DNA of 64,000 nt, taken from NCBI GenBank assembly GCA_012845835.1, contig JABAKD010000019.1, positions 10,450,844 to 10,514,843 on the forward strand. The letters are read 5' to 3'. Within the stretch, counting starts at the first letter, position 1. Each line of letters begins with the position of its first letter. The notes under the pieces are model-generated. The model saw only the letters and a list, made by a program, of their open reading frames with translations. It was not told the origin of the DNA and searched no databases. Both the position numbers and the translations under genes were made by a program. Below, piece after piece: positions 54,690-64,000 of the stretch. This stretch comes from Undaria pinnatifida. Its lineage: Eukaryota; Sar; Phaeophyceae; Laminariales; Alariaceae.

Positions 54690-55025
54690 CGCACTTTTCG
54701 TTCTCCTTGTCCCTCCCTAGGCGCAACTCAAATCCGGGTCCAATAAGAAGGCTCATCTCCTCCCGCCCCTCTACGGTACGCGCCTTCATATTTTACCGAT
54801 ACTTTTATCTTGAGCAGACTCCAGCTTATTTCTTCCCTCGTCGACTCGCGTCGAGTTGCGCGTGCTCACCCCGCCAATAATAGGGGTGCTCTCAGCGGTT
54901 GATTCCTTTGAATTTTTATTTTTGCAAGATGGCTCAAAAGTCCGACCCACGTCGGATTCAACCCCCCAAACCAACTATAGTAGCATTCAAGGGTAACCAC
55001 GAGATCACCGGGGCGACCACCAGCA
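54690..55025 (-). mobile_element. SINE-B, full copy with tRNA-like head
   Basis: Read on the - strand the head GGTCGCCCCGGTGATCTCGT, then GGTTACCC and a B-box-like GGGGTTGAATCCGACGTGGG lie at about 55018-54935. The body follows, with GACGCGAGTCGACGAGGGAA and GGACCCGGATTTGAGTTGCG, to about 54690. It confirms the head-body linkage seen at 8.93 kb. Confidence 0.75.
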
Positions 55026-55464
55026 CAGCCTTGTATACACCGATAGCTAGGGGTGCAAAAGATTGTTTTAGAGGAATTCAGGTAAAGGTGTTTGACGAAA
55101 AAGGACAAGCGGAGGAGTAAGGATGAACCACAAAAACACAAGCCGGCTTTGAAACGACCTGAGATTAACCCATGGTTTGCCCATAGGCCATAAAAACGAC
55201 CGAAAAGCGGTAAAAACAGAGCACCTGACGTGTGTACACGATGTCGGTGTGTGTGAGAGGAGTCCTACGCTGAAATCGTATACGTGCATACCATCGGCAA
55301 GAACAAACGGTCGAATCGCTGTTTGGGTGTGCATGTTCATCACACTGAACTGATACTTGCGCTCATCTATATACATCCAGCGCAATCAATGTCCGTGCCG
55401 ACGATGCCTCCTCCCATGTAGAAATACAAGCTGGCTCTGTGGTGCGTATGTGTTGATGGGACAT

Positions 55465-55655
55465 GTCTTGTTATATAAGTCGCCGACCTATGAGCTGGCT
55501 CTGTGGTGCGTATGGTTGTTGGGACATGTCTTGTTATATAAGTCGCCGACTAATACATCCTTAATGAGGACACTCACCCAGTAATACGCGCGATCGGAGT
55601 ATCATGCACAGCGTGCAAAGATGAGTTTCGACGAAATCTTCGATATCACAGCTGG
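55465..55655 (+). mobile_element. Family F element, 5'-short
   Basis: AAGTCGCCGACCTATGAG and AAGTCGCCGACTAATACATC are a local duplication of about 65 bp. TTAATGAGGACACTCACCCA, CGCGCGATCGGAGTATC and GCAAAGATGAGTTTCGACGA follow. Confidence 0.6.
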
Positions 55656-55804
55656 AGTTGTAGTGTATTTGTACAATATTACGATACCAGGGTAGTATTG
55701 TAGCCCGTCGCCCCAATTGTTCTACAGCGCAGGACACCTAATAAGAAAGAGGGTAATAAGAAATTCAGGATGAGATTCGTCAAAACATGAGAAGAAAGCC
55801 GCGA

Positions 55805-56310
55805 GGCTGACCCTCCGGACCAGTTCCCACTCGATCAAACTACGTACATATTTCAAGGGAAGATCTATACTGCCTAGCTCATGTTGCCAGGCGGGAGCAG
55901 TACGATCTGCATGATCTAGCACATATTTCCTGGGTTTATCACCAGTTCCCACCTGATGATCTACATATCTGAAGGAAGATCTGTACGGTCTAGCTCACGC
56001 CGCCGGGCGGCGGCCGTACGATCGCACATGTTTCCTGGGGGTTTATCACCAGTTCCCACCTGATGATCTACAGCACATTTTTGAGGGAAGATCTGTACCG
56101 TCTAGCTCATGTTGCCGGGCGGGAGCCGTACGATCTGCACCATCTAACACATGTTTCCCGGGTTTCGCACATGTTTCCTGGATTTATCACCAGTTCCCAC
56201 CTGATGATCTACAGTACATCTTTGAGGGAATATCTGTACGGTCTAGTTCATGTTGCCGGGCGGGAGCCGTACGATCTGCATCATCTAACACATGTTTCCT
56301 GGGTTGGATC
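55805..56310. repeat. Tandem repeat of about 110-135 bp, 4 units
   Basis: Each unit carries ACCAGTTCCCACCTGATGAT, CTACA, GAGGGAAGATCTGTACGGTC, TAGCTCATGTTGCCGGGCGG, GAGCCGTACGATCTGCA and ACACATGTTTCCTGGGTTT. A palindrome-rich stretch (CTACTACCGGTAGATG; GATCTATAGATC) follows at 56370-56430. Confidence 0.8.
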
Positions 56311-56887
56311 TGAACTCTGTAGTATGCATATCGTGCACAACCTCGCTCAAAATGGCAGCTATCGGATCTACTACCGGTAGATGATCTATATGATCTATAG
56401 ATCTATATAATATATAGATCGTGATCTATCCGAGCCGTGACAGGCTGTGTGTTCCCTCATTTGCAGGACGTGTGGCGGGCTACCACCAAAAACCTCTCCT
56501 TTTGGAAACCCGTGAAACAATAATGGCAGGACAATCGGCAAAAATCGGACAAACTGAATACAAAAAAAACACGCCTCGGCACGACAAAACTCCCCTGCCC
56601 CAACCTCCGACCCGAGGTAACTCCTGAAACGTTGATTGCTTCAGTTGGGGCCCTTCAAGTTTTTTTTTCCATGTGACCAAAATGACACACGTGGATGGCG
56701 CCAAGGTAGTGTGTGTATGCACACTTGAGGGTTCAAGGCTCACAAGCTACAAGATCGACGGCGGTGTGTGTTTAGTTTTGGCATTGGACGTGCAAGCGTG
56801 TGGTCGCAACTGGACCTGCTTCGGATATTTGGGTTTCTTGTATGGCACACACGAGCACAAACAGAAGCACTACTGTTCGGAGGTGTC

Positions 56888-57025
56888 ATGAAGAGAACAT
56901 TTTTTGAAGAGCGGCTGCTATTGTACAGTCAGTTGGCTGGCTGGCACAAAGAAGAGCTTAAAGGGCACTACTGTTATACAGAGTTCGAGTACAACAACAG
57001 AGCGAAAAACAACACCATGATGTGA
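56888..57025 (+). CDS. Possible short protein, 45 residues, unassigned
   Basis: From ATG at 56888 the frame reads MKRTFFEERLLLYSQLAGWH, then KEELKGHYCYTEFEYNNRAK and ends at TGA 57023. It is hydrophilic and free of repeats, which is rare in this part of the window, but has no domain and no splice evidence. The GC-rich stretch just downstream (57050-57240) might belong to the same transcript. Confidence 0.2.
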   Translation: MKRTFFEERLLLYSQLAGWHKEELKGHYCYTEFEYNNRAKNNTMM

Positions 57026-57559
57026 TGAACGCTGAAATTGAGGGTTTCCATTGTCCTGCGCGGCTCAGCGAGGCGGAACGCAATTCCTTCTAAAAGAGCT
57101 TGCTCGCACGACTCTGGATGCCGACAGGACGCGCCGCGGAGCTCCGCCGGGACCCGGGCGTTCGTCGTAATGCACCGGCGGTCCCTCTGAGTGCACCGAA
57201 GTCGAAAGCGCGAGAAAAAACCAACGGCCGACGGATCAGAGCTTGGGAAAATGTGCAAAAAACATGCATATTGTACATAGCGGTGGAGACTATTTATTCT
57301 CCTCCGTGTCTTTGCTCTGTGTTCCAAACATGAATATACCAGGCAAAAGGTGCATGGTGTGCATGTATGACGGCCAACTGACGTCTTGGGAGGATGAAAA
57401 AAAACGAACGCCCGCCAGCAGTTGAACTTTAACAGAGTCGTAGTCTACAGCCCAAACGCGATTTTTCAACGGCCACCGACATCAAATCGGAAATTATCTT
57501 TACTCGTACACTACGAAAATAAGTCTGCATACGTATGTACAACAAATCACACAGCTTGC

Positions 57560-57770
57560 AAAGATGAGTTGTTGCTGTTGTTCTCACATTAACTCGCATA
57601 ATAATCGAGTCCGTGGTCACAGGACAGGCTCCAGTCACTCTGGAGCTGAGGAGGAGTACCCCAGGGAAAAAACATAAACAAACCAATGGTGGTACATGCA
57701 TATATCACAGCTGACGCAATTCATGCCTCCGCCAGAAACATATCAAAAGTGAAATCGGGACGAGTATCTT
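57560..57770 (-). mobile_element. Family D element, inverted
   Basis: GTTGTTCTCACATTAACTCG, CGAGTCCGTGGTCACAGGAC and CTCCAGTCACTCTGGAGCTG, with the short tail reduced to GTTGCTGTTG. Its left edge abuts a family F 3' end (CACACAGCTTGCAAAGATGA at 57545), so D appears to have inserted into or next to an F copy. Confidence 0.65.
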
Positions 57771-58359
57771 CCCTTGACTCGAACTCACAGCTGACGTACA
57801 TCATATTTCAAAATAGTTGTATCAAAATATCATCCTCCATGATTCTACGTGTCGCTGTACCAGGCATCACGTGAGGTGATGTGGTACGGATGACACTATC
57901 AAAATGAGGCGCGAAATCCGAGCGACAGCAAGGCTTTCGCAATCCTCTTCATGTCGGGTCGTGAACGTATGTAGCGGGTGATGCGCATGGAGCCCAGCAT
58001 TTGTAACCTTGAAACGCGTTTCCTTACCTAGTTTACGCGATTCGTTACCTAGTTATGTTATATTTATTGCCCCCCACCCCTACCCCCACCCCACCCCCCC
58101 CCTCCCCCACCCCCGCGAACACTCCGCCCTCTCCTCACTGGCTGTACGACTTGCAGGATATACAAAATAAACTGGTGCATTCCTTCCAAAACCGTCAGAT
58201 TCATCCCCTTGAAGGATTAATAGTTTCCACGCACATTTTGAGTTGCCCCGCCCCCCCCCCTCCCCCCCCCCCTCCGCTCCCTCTTGTTCAAACCCATGCC
58301 CCCACGCCCTTAAAAACTCCGCCCTCCCCTCACCGGTTATACGACTTACAGGATACACT

Positions 58360-58610
58360 TGTTAAACTGATGCATTTCCTTCCACAGCTGTCAGGTTTTG
58401 TGCCCCTCAAAAACGGGTTTATATAGTTTCCGCGCACAAACCGACTAACATCACCCTGTTGATCCTGATAGCTACACTGTAGTTGCAAGGGGAGTCGCCG
58501 ACCTATATCCTTAATGAGGACACACAACCCGTAATACGCGCGATAGGAGTATCACACACAGCTTGCAAACATGAATTTTGACGAAATCTTCGATCTCACA
58601 GCTGGAGTGT
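58360..58610 (+). mobile_element. Family F element
   Basis: TGATGCATTTCCTTCCACAG, ATATAGTTTCCGCGCACA, CACCCTGTTGATCCTGATA, GAGTCGCCGACCTATATCCT and CGCGCGATAGGAGTATC are in family order. A partial copy of its first 80 bp precedes it at 58163-58245, each preceded by a C-rich CCCCACCCC / CCGCCCTC stretch, so the unit seems duplicated. Confidence 0.65.
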
Positions 58611-58942
58611 ATTTTTATTTTTATTATATATACCGCCAATGTGAGTTTTGATCAAAAATGTTTTTGGTCGATCCCACAGCCGAAGTGTATTTTTGCATTG
58701 TTAAAATATACCCGGTATATCATACAAGATAGTTACGAGTATGTTAGATTTCTTCCGCAACGTGCATGCACGTGCGGTGAGATGTGAGATGCGCGTCTTC
58801 GTCTTTCTTTTGCCGCGCTCGACGAAAGTAGCACGGATTTCGACACGGCCGGAAGCATACAAGTACCACCTACACCCCGTCGCTTCTTTCGTTGCGACGC
58901 GTGTCGATTTCTTCCAGTTCTGTGGTCCTAGTTTCAACTGCC

Positions 58943-59110
58943 ATGTCTGCAGTCATCATGTACAAGGCAGCAAGCAGTCCATCCAAGTTCGCCCGTTTTT
59001 CGACTCAGGCGCGGCCGCGCACAGGAATTTCGTCCACCAGCGACTGGTCCTTTATCTTGGTCGGGGTCGCGGTGCCTTATCGCATTGTTGAGACGGGTCG
59101 GTGGGCGTGA
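58943..59110 (+). CDS. Possible N-terminal exon, unassigned
   Basis: From ATG at 58943 the frame reads MSAVIMYKAASSPSKFARFS, TQARPRTGISSTSDWSFILV and GVAVPYRIVETGRWA, then TGA at 59110. The first 25 residues are Ser/Ala/Lys/Arg-rich without acidic residues, as in organelle presequences, and DWSFILVGVAV could begin a membrane segment. A second frame overlaps. No domain was recognised. Confidence 0.2.
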   Translation: MSAVIMYKAASSPSKFARFSTQARPRTGISSTSDWSFILVGVAVPYRIVETGRWA

Positions 59111-59527
59111 GCACAATTCGTGGGGGCCTCTCTGGGCTGCTGCGCTTGCCTTTGTCGGCTGAAGTCACAAAGCCGCTTCGCACGCAGCGGCAGTCATACC
59201 AGGGTAGGGCTTGTTGGCGTTTCACATTGCCGCGTTTTTTTTTTTTTTGACGCGACCACAACCCGCTTCCTATATACTTCGTATGTCCCGTAAACAGCCG
59301 GTTTTGCTGCCTGGAACCAACTATTAATAGCATTTATGGGTGGTCAAGTGCAGATAAAGTCTTTCGGTACGGCTGGAACCCGTTTCCGGTACAGTACACC
59401 GGCGGTTTAGATCTTGATTACGGGGAGACCACGGCAGTGTGATGTTTGGTTCAAACTTCCAGCACCAAGCACACGCTCTTGGACAAGATCGACAAAAAGA
59501 TACTTTTTTTCTTTCTTTTTTTTCTCA

Positions 59528-59790
59528 CACTTTTCTTTCACTTTCCAGCTTCTGGACAAGCCGTGGTCACAGGTGTCGTCCCTTCTTCCCCCCGGTTCTT
59601 GCCTTCAATTTTTATCGCGCATAGGGTTCAGCAATCCCACTGCTCGTCGATTTTTCATCGAGTGTTGCTGACTCACGCTCTCGCGCTTTCCGCAAGCCAA
59701 TATGTGCGCCAGAAAAAGTCCCCACGAATATTATACGAGTATGCACTCGGGGGGATTCGAACTCACGAAACTGACCTATAAAGTACCATA
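59528..59790 (-). mobile_element. SINE-A copy
   Basis: The order in the + direction is CTTTCCAGCTTCTGGACAAG, CCGTGGTCACAGGTGTCGTC, GGTTCTTGCCTTCAATTTTT, AGCAATCCCACTGCTCGTCG and GGATTCGAACTCACGAAACT. The distal A-box part of the head is missing. Confidence 0.8.
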
Positions 59791-60791
59791 GTAAACGGGC
59801 CTGAGCGCCGTTCTTTCATCATATGCTCTTCGGAGCTTGAGCTTACGCACCAACCGGCTGGTTAACTCCGACTGAGAGCTTTGCCTCTCTCGTGCGGCCT
59901 GCCAGGCGTAACTCAGGAGCCGTGCACCACACGCCAGTGCGGATATCCCGCTAGGCTATGAAGAAGCACACGGTGGAGCACGGGTGCCGCATCAAGCACA
60001 CAAGATACACAAGGTAGAGCACGGGTGATGGAGACAGGTAATTTTATACGCGTATTGGAGGTTCTATTGCCGATGCAGTGTTTAGTGCTGACTTTTTGGG
60101 GCGGGTATAGCACCGTAACCCGCTTCCGGCATCCTTCCTCAAACTTTCCGCAATCAATAGAAAACGAGAAGCACAACGTTAAGCATGGGTGACGTGAATG
60201 GGCCATGTATAGACGTACCGGCGGTTACATCGCCGATACAGCGGTGCTGGAATGGTGGGTGCCCAAAAAATCCACCCGGCCCAATGGTACCAGGTAGCAT
60301 ACGATACAATCAACCAGCAGCTGTACAGATTTTGGGCTCTCAGTATCCCGCCTAAAAAAAATATCCTACCAGGTAGCACATGATTTCGTCAGCAGCAGCT
60401 GTGCAGATTTTGGGCTCTCAGTATCCCGCCTACAAAAATATCCCGCATGACACCCACCAAATATTTTACTCGGTACAACGTAGCCCACAGAGGGGGGCGG
60501 GGGGCGGGGTATCATATTGTACGTATATAATAGTACAATATGAAGTGGTATGTACACAAGTATATAAAATATGTATACGTCGTATACGAACATAGAACAG
60601 GGGACCAACCACAAAACGCCAGCAACTGCATGGCAATGACAATACATTATTACTTCCAAGTAATACGTATTTATTTGTTTTTTATCTTGTTTTTTTCCTC
60701 CTGGAGATCCCCGGATAAAAAAGCTTAAGCTCCATACACTTTCGTTTGTGTTACGTACCAGTTTTTGTCCTTCTATATATATATATATTTG

Positions 60792-61081
60792 GCACACTTT
60801 TACTTTCCAGCGTCTGGACAAGCCGTGGTCACAGGTGTCATCCCTTCCCCCCCCCGATTCTTGCCTTCAATTTTTATCGCGCATAAAGTTCAGCAATCCC
60901 ACTGCACGTCGATCGTTCATCGAGTGTTGCTAACTCACGCTCTCGCGCTTTCCGCAAGCCAAATTGTCCACAAGAAAAAGTCCCAACGAATTTATACGAG
61001 TATGCACTCGGCGGGGCTCGAACTCACGAAACTGACCTATACCAGGCTCGAGGATAACCTGATACGCCACCGGGGCGACCG
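60792..61081 (-). mobile_element. SINE-A, full copy
   Basis: It extends from the tail side (CACTTTTACTTTCCAGCGTC) to a complete head read on the - strand as GGTCGCCCCGGTGGCGTATC. The head is nearly identical to that at 40391. An AT run (60774-60788) sits at the tail end. Confidence 0.85.
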
Positions 61082-62257
61082 GTCATATACAACACTCCGG
61101 TGGGAAAACTGGGCCATGAAAATAGATGCTTCCAGCGCCGGCTACCGCGTGATTGGGGGACGACAAGAGGTGACGCCCGGGCTACAGCACAAACAATGCA
61201 AGGACTCGTGCGGCAAGGGGCGTAGCATGGTCCAAGCCTTACGGCTGGGCGCTATGATAACACCTCTCTTGCAAGGTTAAAAATACTGTAGCAATTGTAC
61301 TTGTTTTGTCGGTATAGATTGGCCGCGTTCTGTTGTAAGAGGTTGAAATTGGAAAGTACTACCTGGTACAAGTGCAGCAAATGTATTTGTTTTGTCGGTG
61401 TAGATTGGCCGCAAAAGGGCCAAAAAAAGCAAAAAGGGTTAATTTTTAACATCAGGTTAATATAGTTATTACTCCGTAGATCTGTCACGCTCCTCACGCT
61501 TATTCTTCCATGTAGTAGTCCACCAGGTTTGCACCAGGTACCACGGGTACAATCTAGGCCGGAACCACAGACGAACACACTTTTGCAAGCACTTTTCCAC
61601 AAGAAGTATTTCAGTAGTTCGGGAAAAACTAAAAAGGGCGAGGTTTAGAAAGTTAGCCCGTCCGGTTTGCGGGTGGGGCGTCGGGCGGCGCGATTGTTGT
61701 AAAGCAGAGAAATGAAAAAAAAAATGAAAAACAAAACAGCAGTTGGACAATGTTCGCGATTCACGCGCGACACTTTCGACAACTCCTGCTCGTCACACGT
61801 ACATTTCATAAAAATAATTGAAAACCAAAAAGACGAAACGCGCGAAACAAAGTCAGCTCGAACAAAGGGCAGAGTGGAGTGTCATGAGAACTGAATCAAT
61901 GATGACGGCGTTTTGTGCGTGTTGTGTTCTGTGCGCCCTAGCATCAAAAGATATCAGGAGACGGCCAGTCAAGGGAAAACGTCAATCGGTCAGTCAAGAG
62001 CGTCAAACCGATCCTTGAACACTAAAACCTAGTAGTTTTGCGTCAGACAAGGAAACCATAGAAAAATTTCCGTCCGTCAAGGTATAGAAGTGCCAAATCT
62101 TCTGACATCCTGTCCTAGCATTGACCTCAGTGCAGCGTACAACCTTGCACCCAGTTGTCCCGTGGTAAACTTCGCCAACACCAGTTTCTATCATAACATC
62201 GGGATGCACCGTCGTCGCCGTGGGGATGGGACAGGGAAAGGGCTGCGGCGTGCCTGC

Positions 62258-62410
62258 TATAACCCCGAATCTGAGATACACAAGGGAGGAGACGAGGGAG
62301 GAAAGTACTGACCAACCCTTCTCGCGATAAAAAAGGAGGCATGCACGGTCTGCAGTAGTGGAGACGGGGGAGGAGTGCCTGATACGTGACCCCGGCCGAG
62401 TAGGCCAGTA
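62258..62410 (+). mobile_element. SINE-B-like fragment, rearranged
   Basis: CTTCTCGCGATAAAAAAGGA, GGCATGCACGGTCTGCAGTA and GTGACCCCGGCCGAGTAGGC follow family order. A second partial piece (AACCCCGAATCTGAGATACA) precedes it. Confidence 0.5.
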
Positions 62411-62419
62411 TCAAATCCG

Positions 62420-62885
62420 AATACCAACGCCCAAATGGGTACTTGTAGGATGGACCGGAACTGGACCAAGTCCGGCGGAAGGCTTTCTCACGGCCGGGGT
62501 TTTTGTTGGTGGGTGAGGTTGCGCAAGTCCCGCACTACCCGGAGGGATGACTTGCCGGGTGGCTATCTCCACCGCACCTGACGCCTGGGGATCGAGTCGG
62601 GTCGACATACTCACGTTTCCGTGCGAATACAACGGCGGCAGCAGCTTGCGCTGCTGGAGTAGTAACGGGGACCGCCGGTAGGGACAGCTCGCGCTGTCGC
62701 TATCGCGGGAACCAAAGGACACGCCAGAAAACCAGCTGGATTGCGAATGCAAATGAGTTAAATTGACGCAACATCCATGAAAATACGTGGAGGAAGTGTG
62801 GTGCTTTAGCCCATCCGCCGAGGCAGGATGAAAAAAACAAAAAAAACAAATCAAATCAAATCAAATCAAATCAAATCAAATCTTC
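62420..62885 (+). mobile_element. Family C, long copy with AAATC tail
   Basis: It runs from TGGACCGGAACTGGACCAAG through CGCACCTGACGCCTGGGGAT, CAGCTTGCGCTGCTGGAGTA and AACCAGCTGGATTGCGAATG to CCGAGGCAGGATGAAAAAAA. A tail of AAATC pentamers runs to about 62885. The pentamer matches ATCAAATCCG just left of the element (about 62409), hinting that the tail and the target duplication share sequence. Confidence 0.8.
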
Positions 62886-63315
62886 AAGTTTTACCGCAAT
62901 GGACGGGGCGTGTACGGTTACGGTATGTCACAAAAAAAAGGATTACAAATGTGATACGTGGCCAAATCACCTTGCTGCCCTGTATTTGCAACGTGTATCT
63001 CTGTCTCGTGATGTGTGACCCCAGCAGTTAAACTCGTGTCTCTATCAATCGGAGGCACCGGCACGACCATCGGTTGTGCTGGATAGTTGCGTGGAAAGAT
63101 CCGTTTACTGTGAAGGACACACACACGCGCGACGTGAATGAGTTGCGTGAATGAGCTGTGAAGGACACACACAAGCTCGACCAATTAAATCGTCGATGCT
63201 TTCAGGTTTGCCATGTGCATCAGCTCATGTGCATCATGGGCGATAAATGCGTGGGCTCCGCGTGTTTCATACTTCATACTCCTCGTGAAATTTTGCGAAA
63301 TTGTTCTACGAGGGT

Positions 63316-63566
63316 ATGATACGAGGAGAACTATGTAGAGTTAAGTACCGGCCGAAGTCGTACATGTGTACCGGAAATTTTAATGGCACATGCAACTATT
63401 GCCAAGTATCATCGCACATCGCAGCAGCTTGCAGTGGTGAACAATTGAAAACGAGAAAAAGGCCGCTTTCAGATAAACTCAAGTCCACGAGTCTTCGAGG
63501 ATCTGGTGTCGGGGTAACAAGTAGCTCGGGGAAAAACATTTCAAGGGGAGCGAAGCGGGTATACGC
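63316..63566 (+). CDS. Possible remnant with a zinc-knuckle-like CX2CX4HX4C motif
   Basis: From ATG at 63316 the frame reads MIRGELCRVKYRPKSYMCTG, NFNGTCNYCQVSSHIAAACS and GEQLKTRKRPLSDKLKS. Cys26, Cys29, His34 and Cys39 fit the CX2CX4HX4C spacing of retroelement and RNA-binding zinc knuckles. The tail is Lys/Arg/Ser-rich. The conserved Gly/aromatic positions of true knuckles are not all present. The frame runs into the SINE-A at 63.69 kb, so its end is unknown. Confidence 0.3.
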
Positions 63567-63689
63567 TTGTGCGCGCACGCCCGCCCACCATCATCAATTG
63601 CTATTGTATTTGCATATATTGATCGTTTTCTTTTTTTTTCCCACAGCTAACGTCGTACTCGTACATTTTAATTTTTCTCCACACACATC

Positions 63690-64000
63690 TACTTTCCAGC
63701 TTCTGAACAAGCCGTGGTCACAGGTGTCGTCCCTTCTCGCCCTCGGTTCTTGCCTTCAATTTGTAACGCGCATAGGGTTCAGCAATCCCACTGCTCGTCG
63801 ATTTTTCATCAAGTGTTTCTAACTCACTCTCGCGCTTTCCGCAAGTCAATGCGCCAGCTAGCGTTGGGCTGCGAAAGCAACTGAGTTAAATCGACACACG
63901 ACGCGTATGAAAATACATGGAAGTGTGGTGAGCTAAAGCTTCATTTTTCCCCATCCGCCGGAGGATAAAAAAAAAAAAAAAAAGTCAATTTGTGCACAAG
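63690..64000 (-). mobile_element. SINE-A copy interrupted by a family C insertion
   Basis: The SINE-A body (CTTTCCAGCTTCTGAACAAG, CCGTGGTCACAGGTGTCGTC and so on) reaches CGCAAGTCAAT at 63850. It resumes after the insertion with AAGTCAATTTGTGCACAAG at 63982, running off the window edge. Confidence 0.85.
63851..63981 (+). mobile_element. Family C, 5'-truncated copy nested in SINE-A
   Basis: The insertion starts GCGCCAGCTAGCGTTGGGCT and ends CGCCGGAGGAT plus about 17 A residues. AAGTCAAT is present on both sides (63843-63850 and 63982-63989). The 5' truncation, poly-A tail and target-site duplication indicate an RNA-mediated insertion, younger than the SINE-A copy it interrupts. Confidence 0.9.

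Noticed and set aside
61960-62281. Open frame on the - strand that looks protein-like
   Set aside because: Its last third is a dispersed repeat also found at 50.15-50.37 kb, and no domain or splice site supports the rest.

Overview
The window is nuclear DNA of a eukaryote with split genes. It fits a photosynthetic stramenopile, most likely a brown alga of the Ectocarpus type. The support is GTGAG/GTAAG donors, large repeat-filled introns, proteins with very long Gly/Ala/Ser/Thr runs, a fungal-type Zn2Cys6 protein outside fungi, and many short non-autonomous elements. The organism call is inference; no marker gene settles it.

Region 1 (1 to about 18.7 kb, + strand) is one gene seen from its middle to its 3' part: the p80 regulatory (B1) subunit of the microtubule-severing enzyme katanin. 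I assembled it from exons ending at 7 and at 815-986, 3364-3816, 10253-12009, 15009-15225 and 18443 to 18604 or 18667. Every junction keeps phase. The peptides across the junctions rebuild the last WD40 blade and the C-terminal con80 domain. Between these domains lies a low-complexity linker of roughly 680 residues. The introns (807, 2377, 6436, 2999 and 3217 bp) hold SINEs, MITEs and minisatellites. The last con80 exon is surrounded by decayed tandem copies of itself (16.4-17.1 kb and 18.7-19.4 kb). The intron 4 donor is embedded in the first unit of a 28-bp minisatellite.

Region 2 (19.4 to 33.3 kb) has no convincing gene. It holds MITEs, a 20.6-23.1 kb field of degenerate repeats, GATGTT-type arrays and other minisatellites, and a stretch with A/C-rich strand bias.

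Region 3 (38.1 to 33.36 kb, - strand) is a two-exon part of a large Zn2Cys6 binuclear-cluster protein, probably a DNA-binding regulator. The zinc cluster is at the N-terminal end and long low-complexity stretches follow. Its first exon with the ATG was not found.

Region 4 (38.4 to 64 kb) is a transposon graveyard. It contains two tRNA-headed SINE families (A and B), family C with short tails and target-site duplications, family D with CAA tails, family F, MITE-2, and TIR element E. Several nested insertions give a relative order of activity. A few short open frames are listed only as weak candidates. No rRNA, functional tRNA, CRISPR array or autonomous transposase/reverse transcriptase gene was recognised.
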